NCBI GenBank assembly: GCA_964651385.1
Contig: CAZYYM010000003.1
Span: forward strand, 1-64,000
Direction of reading: 5' to 3'
DNA from: GCA-001735895 sp964651385
GTDB lineage: Bacteria > Pseudomonadota > Gammaproteobacteria > GCA-001735895
Length of the DNA: 64,000 nt
The translations under genes were made by a program, and so were the position numbers. The number at the start of each line of letters is the position of its first letter. Position 1 is the stretch's first letter. The notes under the pieces were generated by a model. The model had not been told where the DNA came from, made no database searches, and was given only the letters and a program-made list of their open reading frames with translations. Shown here piece by piece: positions 54,067 through 62,262 of this stretch.

Positions 54067-56340
54067 CTAGGCATTAGTTTCCTCAACATCGCAATGTGCA
54101 GCGGCTATCGCGGTTACGTTAACCAGCCCTCGCGACGTAGTACTTGAGGTTACGATATGTGCCGGAATATGACATCCCATCAGTAACGGGCCAATTGATA
54201 CACTGCGATCTACGACTTTAATAATATTGTTAGTAATACTCGCTGCATCCAGATTGGGCATAATTAACAGGTTAGCTGAACCCTCCAGTCTGGAATTAGG
54301 GAAAATTTCGTCTCGAATTCGGGCCGATAACGCCGAATTGGCCTGCATTTCGCCTTCCACCATTAAATCTGGATTCAGCTCCTGGATCAATTTCAGTGCT
54401 TTGCGCATTTTCAAAGATGAATCCGAGTCCCGACTGCCAAAATTGGAGTGCGACAATAATGCGGCTTTCGGCATTAAGCCGAAGCGTTTAATTTCTTGCG
54501 CGGCACTGACGGTCATCTGTGCAATAGCCTCGGCGCTCGGATCAGGTGTTACATGTGCATCACAGATAAAAATTACATGCCCGCTACTCGAAATGTGCCC
54601 ACTCAAAGTTGACACCTGTTCGATACCGGACCCTTGTTGAGAAACGCTTAAAACACGGGCCAAATGCCTGTGAAATCGGCCTATGGTTCCACAGATCATG
54701 GTATCGGCAAGGCCTAGTTTGACCATTATCGCAGCCTGTATTGTGGTACTGCTGCGGATCAATTGGCGTGCTTCGGGTAATGTTTTACCATCGCGTTCGG
54801 TCAATCGGTGATAAGTTGACCACCAGGTTTCATCATCTTTGTAATCCAGTACTTCGTAGTCTTTACCCGGTTTCGCAATTAATCCATACTCGTCGATTAA
54901 TCCCGCTATGACATCCGGCCGACCAAGCACTATCGGATAGCAAAGCTTTTCCTGAACAATGGTATCGATAGCTTTCAATACGCGTAGATTCTCACCTTCG
55001 GCAAATACCACACGGCGTGACGCCGAGCGAGCCTGATCAAAGGTGGGTTTCATAAACAAACCCGAGCGATAAACGAAAGCATTTAATTTATTACGGTAAG
55101 CCGCCATATCCTGGATGGGCTGTTGGGCCACACCCGAATCCATAGCAGCCTGAGCTACCGCGGGTGCAATTTTTAAAATGAGGCGGCGGTCAAATGGTTT
55201 CGGAATCAAATACTCGGGTCCAAAAGTGAGGGCTTCAGACTGATAGGCATTTTCCACAATATCACTGCTTCCAGAACGCGCGAGATCCGCCATAGCATCG
55301 ACGCAGGCGATTTTCATTGCCTCGTTAATTTCCGTGGCGCCAACGTCCAGCGCTCCACGAAACAGAAACGGAAAGCAAAGCACATTATTGACCTGATTCG
55401 GGTAATCAGATCGTCCTGTGGCGATAATGACGTCATCACGTGCACTTCTGACCAAAGCCGGATCTATTTCAGGTGTTGGATTCGCCAGAGCAAATACTAT
55501 CGGCCGATCGGCCATGGACTGGACCATTTCAACCGAGAGTATATTACCGGCAGAAAGACCGAGGAATATGTCAGCTTGCGGTATAACTTCAGCCAGGGAG
55601 CGTTTGTCGGTCTCCTTTGCAAAGGCAGCCTTGTACTTGTCCATTTCCTCGCTACGATTTTTATAGACGACGCCGTAGTAATCGGTGACCACGATATTTT
55701 CGATATCCATACCCAGCGAAACCAGTAGTTTCAGGCAAGATATCGAAGCTGCGCCGGCACCGGAAGCGACCAGTTTTACTTTGGCTATATCCTTGCCAAC
55801 AACCGACAGCGCATTTTTCATGGCTGCCGCAACGACAATCGCTGTTCCATGCTGGTCGTCGTGAAATACCGGAATCGACATACGTTCACGAAGATATTCT
55901 TCTACATGAAAACAGCCAGGCGCCTTGATATCCTCGAGGTTTATGCCGCCAAATGTGGGTTCGAGACGTTCAATGGTTTCGGCAAGCCGTTGGGGATCAC
56001 TTTCTTGCACCTCAATATCGAACACATCGATTCCGGCGAACCGTTTAAACAATACTGCCTTGCCTTCCATTACCGGTTTCGAGGCCAGACTACCGATATT
56101 ACCCAGACCAAGCACGGCAGATCCATTTGAAATAACGCCGATCAAATTCGCTTTAGCGGTATACTTCCTGGCATTTAGTGGGTCTTTGACAATCTCTTCA
56201 CAAGGGTGCGCGACACCCGGAGAATAGGCAAGTGCCAGATCCTGTTGTGATGTTAAGGGCGTGGTAGCCTCGATGCGTAGTTTGCCGGGGTAAGGTCTAC
56301 GATGATATTCAAGAGCTCGATCGCGATATTTTTCGGTCAT
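54067..56340 (-). CDS. maeB: NADP-dependent malic enzyme with phosphotransacetylase-like domain
   Basis: A 757-aa MaeB-type enzyme. Residues 1-430 are the malic enzyme domain (KYTAKANLIGVISNGSAVLG, NLEDIKAPGCFHVEEYLRER and VFHDDQHGTAIVVAAAMKNA), and 435-757 is a C-terminal PTA-like domain. Such enzymes convert malate to pyruvate and CO2 with NADP; the PTA part senses acetyl-CoA in E. coli MaeB. It lies upstream of the malyl-CoA lyase operon on the same strand, so both handle malate. Confidence 0.95.
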   Translation of the reverse strand: MTEKYRDRALEYHRRPYPGKLRIEATTPLTSQQDLALAYSPGVAHPCEEIVKDPLNARKYTAKANLIGVISNGSAVLGLGNIGSLASKPVMEGKAVLFKRFAGIDVFDIEVQESDPQRLAETIERLEPTFGGINLEDIKAPGCFHVEEYLRERMSIPVFHDDQHGTAIVVAAAMKNALSVVGKDIAKVKLVASGAGAASISCLKLLVSLGMDIENIVVTDYYGVVYKNRSEEMDKYKAAFAKETDKRSLAEVIPQADIFLGLSAGNILSVEMVQSMADRPIVFALANPTPEIDPALVRSARDDVIIATGRSDYPNQVNNVLCFPFLFRGALDVGATEINEAMKIACVDAMADLARSGSSDIVENAYQSEALTFGPEYLIPKPFDRRLILKIAPAVAQAAMDSGVAQQPIQDMAAYRNKLNAFVYRSGLFMKPTFDQARSASRRVVFAEGENLRVLKAIDTIVQEKLCYPIVLGRPDVIAGLIDEYGLIAKPGKDYEVLDYKDDETWWSTYHRLTERDGKTLPEARQLIRSSTTIQAAIMVKLGLADTMICGTIGRFHRHLARVLSVSQQGSGIEQVSTLSGHISSSGHVIFICDAHVTPDPSAEAIAQMTVSAAQEIKRFGLMPKAALLSHSNFGSRDSDSSLKMRKALKLIQELNPDLMVEGEMQANSALSARIRDEIFPNSRLEGSANLLIMPNLDAASITNNIIKVVDRSVSIGPLLMGCHIPAHIVTSSTTSRGLVNVTAIAAAHCDVEETNA

Positions 56341-56474
56341 TAAAATGCTTAAATTGGAGTGTAATGCGGCAGTATACCGAATATTTTATGCTTCAATCTA
56401 CTATCTAGTTACGTCTATAGTTGTGGTGTTTATAACGTTTAATAATCCTAGAATCCTAGTTGGATCACGAAAGT

Positions 56475-57146
56475 ATGCTTGCAATAATTGAAAATTTTCT
56501 ATCTTCGGACGACCTGGCCCAGATTGCCGATCTATTATCACGGGCCCATTTCGCAGATGGAAGATCCACAGCCGGCAGCAACGCAAGCCTCGCTAAACAA
56601 AATGAAGAAATATCTGTACTGGAACCCGGACTAAGAGAATTAAATAACATCGTTATGAATAATCTGGTTCGTCATCCGGATTACCGGGCTATATGTTGGC
56701 CAAAAAGAATCGCCGCACCCATCTACGTCCGATATCAGCCAGGTATGCAATATGGCCCACATGTCGATAATCCTGTTATGGGACAGGACCCTCTGTATCG
56801 CTCAGACATTTCGCTGACAGTATTTCTGACAGCAAAGGACAAATACGAAGGCGGTGAACTCAACATTATCCAGCCATTTGGTGAGCAAAAAATCAAACTC
56901 GACGCCGGATCAGTGGTTTTCTATCCGGCCGGCAGCCTGCATTCGGTAGCACCGGTCATCAGCGGTACCCGTTATGCGGCGATTAGCTGGGTTGAGAGCG
57001 GTATTCGCGACGCGTCGAAGCGCGAGCTGTTATATGAACTCAATCAGGCCCGTGAGATCCTTGTTGCAGAACAACCCGGTAGCATTGCATGTGGCAAAGT
57101 ATCAAACAGTTTTAATAATCTGGTTCGCCGATGGGTCGAACTATGA
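56475..57146 (+). CDS. PKHD-type Fe(II)/2-oxoglutarate dioxygenase
   Basis: About 223 aa from ATG 56475 (a TTG five codons earlier is also open). It resembles YbiX/PiuC: IIENFLSSDDLAQIADLLSR, YVRYQPGMQYGPHVDNPVMG with the iron-binding H96 and D98, the second His H155 (GSLHSVAPV) and R165 (SGTRYAAISW) for 2-oxoglutarate. The family is linked to iron-regulated siderophore uptake, although the substrate is unknown. It is divergent from maeB. Confidence 0.9.
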   Translation: MLAIIENFLSSDDLAQIADLLSRAHFADGRSTAGSNASLAKQNEEISVLEPGLRELNNIVMNNLVRHPDYRAICWPKRIAAPIYVRYQPGMQYGPHVDNPVMGQDPLYRSDISLTVFLTAKDKYEGGELNIIQPFGEQKIKLDAGSVVFYPAGSLHSVAPVISGTRYAAISWVESGIRDASKRELLYELNQAREILVAEQPGSIACGKVSNSFNNLVRRWVEL

Positions 57147-57229
57147 AATTTTGAGATACCCATTGAAAAACCGGGATTGCCGAAAATTGAAAACCCTGCT
57201 ACTCAGCTATTTAATTCAGCTATATTAAA

Positions 57230-57994
57230 ATGATGGACAACCAGTCAAACCTGTCAATCGCCGCACAAATGCCCGGCTATAAGAATTTTACCGGGGGAAT
57301 TATCGAAACGCCGGTATATATCGCCGGATTAGATCCATCACTGGGCTTAATGGCAATATCAAGCAGTCCTCCAGTCGAATTAGAAGCTTCTCCGGCACGC
57401 ATGGCGATGGAAATTTTATTGGATGACATGCAAACGAATATTCCTCAGTTCATCGGCAATCTGGCGGATTCGAAAAGTTCAGAATTAGGCGTAAACTGTC
57501 TGCAGGAATCACTCGACAATATCAATGAATATCTCTATGGGCAGGTTGGGATTCAATTCGGTTCGACATCGGAAGTCGCGACGCAGCTCTCCGCGTTTCA
57601 ATATTTGAACGGTAATTTGAGTTATATCCTAGGCGCCGGTATCAAGTGCTTAGTGTTAAGAAACAACGATTTAACTGAACTATCTAATGCATCATCACAC
57701 CTGGTCGGCGCGTTGGGCGAAAGGCCTATGTTCGAGTCTCGCGTGGAAGACGAAGCACTCGTTACAGGCGATATACTCATTATCGCTTCGGTCGGCGATA
57801 TCAGCATAATCGAAGAAGATTTTATTCGTTTAACGCTATCCCGGTTCCCGGAAAACCTCGATACGGCATTACGGCAGATAAACACCAAGTCGGTACGCAA
57901 AGGTATGAATGAGATTCCCGGTATTATTCTCTGTCGGATCGATCAGAAAATCGGCCTGAAAAAAGGCTGGATAGATAAACTGAAAAAAAGCTGA
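57230..57994 (+). CDS. PP2C-like pseudophosphatase (probable)
   Basis: A 254-aa protein. The outline follows bacterial PP2C/Stp phosphatases: LGLMAISSSPPVELEASPAR in place of ..VaDGMGGh..GevAS, LSYILGAGIKCLVLRNNDLTEL in the position of the R-rich strand, and GDILIIASVGDISIIEEDFI in place of GD..LLcSDGL. Both metal-binding Asp motifs are missing (DGMGG became SSPPV and SDG became SVG). It should therefore not be an active phosphatase and might instead bind phosphoproteins. Fold assignment is by pattern and should be confirmed by profile search. Confidence 0.6.
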   Translation: MMDNQSNLSIAAQMPGYKNFTGGIIETPVYIAGLDPSLGLMAISSSPPVELEASPARMAMEILLDDMQTNIPQFIGNLADSKSSELGVNCLQESLDNINEYLYGQVGIQFGSTSEVATQLSAFQYLNGNLSYILGAGIKCLVLRNNDLTELSNASSHLVGALGERPMFESRVEDEALVTGDILIIASVGDISIIEEDFIRLTLSRFPENLDTALRQINTKSVRKGMNEIPGIILCRIDQKIGLKKGWIDKLKKS

Positions 57995-58046
57995 ATTCGA
58001 AACCACGTTTTTTGCGTCAAGTTGTTATACGGATAGTCCAAAAGTT

Positions 58047-58128
58047 AACTAATTACCCTTAGTTAGTTCAAATTTTCACCTCTGATTCTATGGAAATAAA
58101 TCAAAACTCGCCTAGTCTTATAAGACTA
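58047..58128. promoter_or_regulatory. Two palindromes upstream of the DUF1631 gene
   Basis: TAGTCTTATAAGACTA (58113-58128) is a perfect 16-bp palindrome. AACTAA and TTAGTT (58047-58064) form a second dyad with the spacer TTACCC. The 11-mer ATAGTCCAAAA at 58033-58043 also occurs upstream of the adhesin gene. The sites lie 70 to 150 bp before the DUF1631 start and look like operator DNA; no regulator is assigned. Confidence 0.4.
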
Positions 58129-58199
58129 ACTCCGACTAGATTCAGGGAGTGTCCAGAGCCCACAGGATTCAAATGAAAATCACACAATCAAGTTAATAA

Positions 58200-60683
58200 A
58201 TGTTGGCAGACAAAGAAAATATCCTTTCTGGCGGCAGTAGCATGACATTTACATCAGTTAAAATGTTCGCACTCAGTGGACTCAGCGATTTGATCCGTGT
58301 ACTTATGGAGAACATTGACGATGCTCTATTCGGACTTTCAGAAAAGGCTGAGTCAGATCGCGAGCGAAATCTGTATTTCGAAGCGATGCGCGAAATCCGC
58401 ATTAAACGTAGCTTGATACAACTTGGCTTTGACCAGGCCATGGAAGCCAGCTTTGCCCAATTGATCCAGGACAGTGCCTCAAACGTCGTCGCGATCGATC
58501 CGGATGAACTCACTTTAGTTGAACTCGACGATATCGAGGACAGTATCGCGGTTGATAATATGATTTCGAAAGCCAGACCGAATTTCGAAGATGATTTGTT
58601 TGCAGTTGTGGAAAGACTTAAGGTCGTCCTTCAACGCGACGAAATTGACGAAGACATCAACCCCTTCGATCCCAGGGCTATCTGCAACAGCTTTCACAAA
58701 GCATCCGACATCCTTGAAACCAATATTCAAATCAAGCTGATATTTTACAAGCTCTTCGACAAATACGTCATGAACAACCTCGGCCACTTTTATCGAGAGA
58801 TGAACGACTTCTTTGTGAAAAAAGGTGTATTACCCGATTTCAAGGCATCGGCTGAACGCCTGAAGCAAACCACCAAATTTATGGCTAACCGCATCAAAGC
58901 ATCCGGTGCCCAGACCAATTTATCGACCACTAACGATATTACCGACATATCCGTTATTCCGAATCCTCAAGGAGGCGTCTCCAATCCGGCAGGCGGCCTG
59001 TTTGCTGTACTCCAGCAGGCTCTTTCGGGTAGCGGTAAGCAAGCGGTTATCGGCGGTGGAATTCCGGGTGTTTCGGGCCCTGGTACCGGCATACCGGGGC
59101 AAGCTGGCGTCCAATATTCCGGAGGCAGTAATCAGGGTGCTGACATTACGATACTACCCGTCGCCCAAAACGCCGCTTATATGGCGGCCTTAACCAGACT
59201 ACAGGCAGAAAATATAGCCGATCAACCGATTCAGAATATTGATCCGCAAAGTTTCAAGCAGACGATGCAACAGCAACTGGTCAGCTTCAGCCAGGAAAAC
59301 CAGCATCGAACTAATGCGTCTGATAACCAGATAATCGATATTGTATCGATGCTTTTTGACTTTTTCCTCGATGACGATGCCTTACCAAACCCGGTTAAAG
59401 TCTTAATCGGTCGATTACAAATACCGATACTGAAAGCTGCAATTATCGACAATAATTTCTTTAACCAGAAAAGGCATCCTGCTAGACAACTGCTTGACAG
59501 TATTTCGAAGGCCTCTCTAGGCTGGAGCCACGAAAGCGACCAGGAAAAGGTGTTGATCGACAAAATTGAATCAGTGGTGAATTATGTTCTCACCGAGTTT
59601 GAAGACAATATTCAAATTTTCGATTCGGCTCTGGCGGATTTCAACAGCTTTCTAACCAAGGATGCCGCAAAAATCCGGCAGGCTGACGAAGCGGTCATCC
59701 AGCAGGAATTGGACAAGGATCGTCACATTAATGAGTCTCAGGATGCAGCCGCCAATTTAATTGCCAAGGTTTGTAAGGATCGCGACCTAAGTTTTGAAGT
59801 CACTGATTTCCTCGATACAATCTGGAATTCTGTACTGTTTCATACCTGGCTATCGTTGGGAGAATCATCTAACCACTGGAAAAACTTACGACGGATTACG
59901 ACCACACTGGTCTGGACATTGATTCCCAAATTCAGCGAGGAAGAACGTGTCAAGATTTTAAGAACACTGCCAGCCCTGTTGCGTGCCCTGTCAAAAGGCA
60001 TGGAACTGGTTAAAATCGGTGCCGAACAGCAAAATCGAATTTTTAAAATGCTGGCTCAGGAACATGCCAAAGTTGTCAAGCAGACTTCAAAAAATATTGT
60101 AACCCGGATTGACGATAGTACAGTCTGGCCAGATGAAGATCATATCGCCGATGCTTTTGCCCGCCTGTCCGAAGAAGGCAGTGAAGTAATCGATATCGTT
60201 TCCGTGGGAGGGTTGGAAGATGAATCAACCGATGAAACTGCGGCCGAGATAGATTCGATTACCGAAATTACACTAACCGCGACCCAAGACGTCATTCATG
60301 ATCTGGAAGACTTTACCTCTGGTGTTAACAAGGGCGAAATCGAAGTCGACGAAGAAATCATCATGGATTCGAGCAAACAGACGGTTTTTCAATCGACGAG
60401 AGCCCCGCAAGGAGACGATTTCGTCGAACAGGCCAAAGCACTGGAAATAGGAACCTGGATTGAATTTACCGAACCCGACGCAGGGTTGGTTAATACGCGT
60501 ATATCCTGGAAAAGCAATGTGACTGGAAAGCTGGTTTTCGTCGATCGCCAGGGCGCCAAAGTAAAAAGTATGAGTGTTAATGCATTAGCAATCGAATTGC
60601 GCTCGGAACGCGCGAAATTAATTCAATCTGCTTCAGCATTTGATCGTGCAATCAATACAATCATGACCACGATCAAGCATTAA
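58200..60683 (+). CDS. DUF1631 family protein
   Basis: An 827-aa protein of the DUF1631 type. Long helical parts include LIRVLMENIDDALFGLSEKA and IVSMLFDFFLDDDALPNPVK; a Gly/Pro-rich stretch lies near residues 280-300 (GIPGVSGPGTGIPG). The C-terminal acidic linker leads to a beta-rich PilZ-like end (EIGTWIEFTEPDAGLVNTRI and GKLVFVDRQGAKV). The start could also be ATG 58242 (MTFTSVKMFALSGL). Proteins of this family are often linked to c-di-GMP but have no settled function. It follows the PP2C-like gene after 205 bp. Confidence 0.8.
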   Translation: MLADKENILSGGSSMTFTSVKMFALSGLSDLIRVLMENIDDALFGLSEKAESDRERNLYFEAMREIRIKRSLIQLGFDQAMEASFAQLIQDSASNVVAIDPDELTLVELDDIEDSIAVDNMISKARPNFEDDLFAVVERLKVVLQRDEIDEDINPFDPRAICNSFHKASDILETNIQIKLIFYKLFDKYVMNNLGHFYREMNDFFVKKGVLPDFKASAERLKQTTKFMANRIKASGAQTNLSTTNDITDISVIPNPQGGVSNPAGGLFAVLQQALSGSGKQAVIGGGIPGVSGPGTGIPGQAGVQYSGGSNQGADITILPVAQNAAYMAALTRLQAENIADQPIQNIDPQSFKQTMQQQLVSFSQENQHRTNASDNQIIDIVSMLFDFFLDDDALPNPVKVLIGRLQIPILKAAIIDNNFFNQKRHPARQLLDSISKASLGWSHESDQEKVLIDKIESVVNYVLTEFEDNIQIFDSALADFNSFLTKDAAKIRQADEAVIQQELDKDRHINESQDAAANLIAKVCKDRDLSFEVTDFLDTIWNSVLFHTWLSLGESSNHWKNLRRITTTLVWTLIPKFSEEERVKILRTLPALLRALSKGMELVKIGAEQQNRIFKMLAQEHAKVVKQTSKNIVTRIDDSTVWPDEDHIADAFARLSEEGSEVIDIVSVGGLEDESTDETAAEIDSITEITLTATQDVIHDLEDFTSGVNKGEIEVDEEIIMDSSKQTVFQSTRAPQGDDFVEQAKALEIGTWIEFTEPDAGLVNTRISWKSNVTGKLVFVDRQGAKVKSMSVNALAIELRSERAKLIQSASAFDRAINTIMTTIKH

Positions 60684-60707
60684 CTGTCCGGTCTTAAAGA
60701 CTGTGTC

Positions 60708-60911
60708 TTACCGCTTCGAACCCTTCTCTGCATGAGCGATATCGACCAGCTCCATAGCTTTTTCCATATAAGATTCTTTGTAGCCATCAAGTAGATGGCC
60801 GTTTTCCGGGGCGAAATAATCTTTCATATCGACGCCGTTTTTGTGTTCATATTCAATAAATTTTTTCTGCATTTCAATGAGTTCGGCTATTCTGGCCTTC
60901 TTGTCAGACAT
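60708..60911 (-). CDS. Small hypothetical protein (67 aa) next to the DsrC-like gene
   Basis: A 67-aa frame (MSDKKARIAELIEMQKKFIE at the start), preferred over the longer frame from 60962. It is charged, mostly helical and without cysteines: GVDMKDYFAPENGHLLDGYK and EKAMELVDIAHAEKGSKR. I recognise no family. It follows the DsrC-like gene by about 80 bp on the same strand and probably belongs to that cluster. Confidence 0.6.
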   Translation of the reverse strand: MSDKKARIAELIEMQKKFIEYEHKNGVDMKDYFAPENGHLLDGYKESYMEKAMELVDIAHAEKGSKR

Positions 60912-60992
60912 TTCAGTTCTCGCAAATCGATATAATCGAGAATATAGTATAGGTGATACCAATGGTCACTATCGCAATGGTGGTATAGCTAA

Positions 60993-61331
60993 TCAATAGC
61001 CGCCTTTTCGACGACTTTCCGGTAGCCCGGCGAAACGCCCGCCCTGCTTACTGGGGTCGCCCGGAAACAAATCGTACAAATCCTTCGACTTGATTTTGGC
61101 ACCCCATTGGTCACTCATTTCTTTCACCAGGGTACGTGTATTGGGCTGGTTACCGGCGTTATTGATAAATTCTTCACGCAGATAATGAATAACATCCCAG
61201 TGACGACCACCAAGTTGAAGGCCGTCATTGGCAGCCAGATGACCGGCCAGTGACTCTGACCATTCTTCGATATTGACCAGATAACCATTGTCGGTTGTTT
61301 CGATCGTTTTACCTTCAAACTCTATTGCCAT
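60993..61331 (-). CDS. DsrC/TusE-family protein lacking both conserved cysteines (RspA-like)
   Basis: A 112-aa DsrC-family protein: GYLVNIEEWSESLAGHLAAN, GGRHWDVIHYLREEFINNAG and TLVKEMSDQWGAKIKSKDLY. The C-terminal arm of DsrC normally carries CysB and CysA (KQGC...LPKPTGCV). Here it reads KQGGRFAGLPESRRKGGY, so neither Cys is present. DsrC homologues without cysteines have been described as RspA-like regulatory proteins. It cannot act as a persulfide carrier. It may bind a DsrC partner, or DNA through the HTH in its fold. It has an AGGAG ribosome site. Confidence 0.9.
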   Translation of the reverse strand: MAIEFEGKTIETTDNGYLVNIEEWSESLAGHLAANDGLQLGGRHWDVIHYLREEFINNAGNQPNTRTLVKEMSDQWGAKIKSKDLYDLFPGDPSKQGGRFAGLPESRRKGGY

Positions 61332-61376
61332 TTTTGCGCTCCTGAGATATGTAGTTTACCACTGTGCCTATATTGC

Positions 61377-62057
61377 TTAAGCGGGTTTAACCGCGTCTAT
61401 ACCCTTATGGGGAAGGAATATACCGACTCCCATTAGCTGATTTTTACCCCAGCCCTTTTGTTGAAGTTGTATCGAGTCATCGACACTGAGTCCTGACAAC
61501 ATGAGCTTTCGCGTAGTGATGAAGTCGTCTTCAAAGCGGTGTTTTATCATCAGTCCACTCATCATTTTTTTTACCCTGATATCCCTGCTCTGAAGCCATT
61601 CGAGCATTCTTTGAATGAAATCGTCCTCCATTTCGTTATCATCAGTTTCTATATATCGCGAGAACAGGGTTGTCAATTGACTCAATGGTCGAGTCTTGAA
61701 GGCACCTATTATCAACTCATGACCTTTAATATCGATGGTTTGATTGACCAGAGCCTGGCAATCGTCCACCCGCTGTGACGGCATACGTAAAACCAGTTTG
61801 GTTCTTCGTGAGGGTAATAATAGACCGCCATCCTGGTCGGGTCTCTGCCAGCCGTGTGATGATTCTGCCACATGGATTTGATGAATCGCGGCCTTCGACT
61901 CACTTACTAGCCATTCTAGTTCATTGGTAATGGCCATTTTTAGCGCTTCACCATGATCAAGCGGCAAACTACCGCACTGAATTTTAAACAATACATCAAC
62001 AACATCATTTGCAACGATATGGTCGGCTGTATTTTCATCTGTATCCTGCCAGTACAT
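61377..62057 (-). CDS. Cas6/Cmx6-like protein, orphan
   Basis: A 226-aa protein that matches the Cmx6 (type I-MYXAN Cas6) pattern. It begins DVVDVLFKIQCGSLPLDHGE, with the conserved His in DHGEAL. The middle reads DIKGHELIIGAFKTRPLSQL, and the end reads LSGLSVDDSIQLQQKGWGKN then QLMGVGIFLPHKG, the glycine-rich loop of Cas6 (S.xLQ..G.G..R..G.G.F.P). Cas6 enzymes cut CRISPR precursor RNA, but no array or other cas gene is visible here. It lies between the DsrC-like gene and the dioxygenase, all on one strand. Its RNA target, if any, is unknown. Confidence 0.75.
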   Translation of the reverse strand: MYWQDTDENTADHIVANDVVDVLFKIQCGSLPLDHGEALKMAITNELEWLVSESKAAIHQIHVAESSHGWQRPDQDGGLLLPSRRTKLVLRMPSQRVDDCQALVNQTIDIKGHELIIGAFKTRPLSQLTTLFSRYIETDDNEMEDDFIQRMLEWLQSRDIRVKKMMSGLMIKHRFEDDFITTRKLMLSGLSVDDSIQLQQKGWGKNQLMGVGIFLPHKGIDAVKPA

Positions 62058-62066
62058 AGCCGGGTA

Positions 62067-62258
62067 CTACCTTGCCGAGGTGAATACGGCTTCAAGCTGG
62101 TCTTCCCAGCCTGAGGGTGTATCGAAAAATGGTGGCTTCACATCCATGCGAAAGAATAACTCACCCCGCCTGGCGCATTTGACAAGTTCGATTTTCAATT
62201 CATCGAAAGTTTCGATATCGGGGTTTTGTATCAATATTTCGCTGAGATATAGCATCAT
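62067..62258 (-). CDS. Small hypothetical protein (63 aa)
   Basis: The ATG at 62258, just 5 bp after the dioxygenase stop (62263), gives MMLYLSEILIQNPDIETFDE; a longer frame from 62390 would overlap the dioxygenase by 128 bp. The protein ends FDTPSGWEDQLEAVFTSAR and has one Cys and many acidic residues. I recognise no family. It lies 9 bp upstream of the Cmx6-like gene, so it belongs to the same transcript. Confidence 0.6.
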   Translation of the reverse strand: MMLYLSEILIQNPDIETFDELKIELVKCARRGELFFRMDVKPPFFDTPSGWEDQLEAVFTSAR

Positions 62259-62262
62259 CGTT

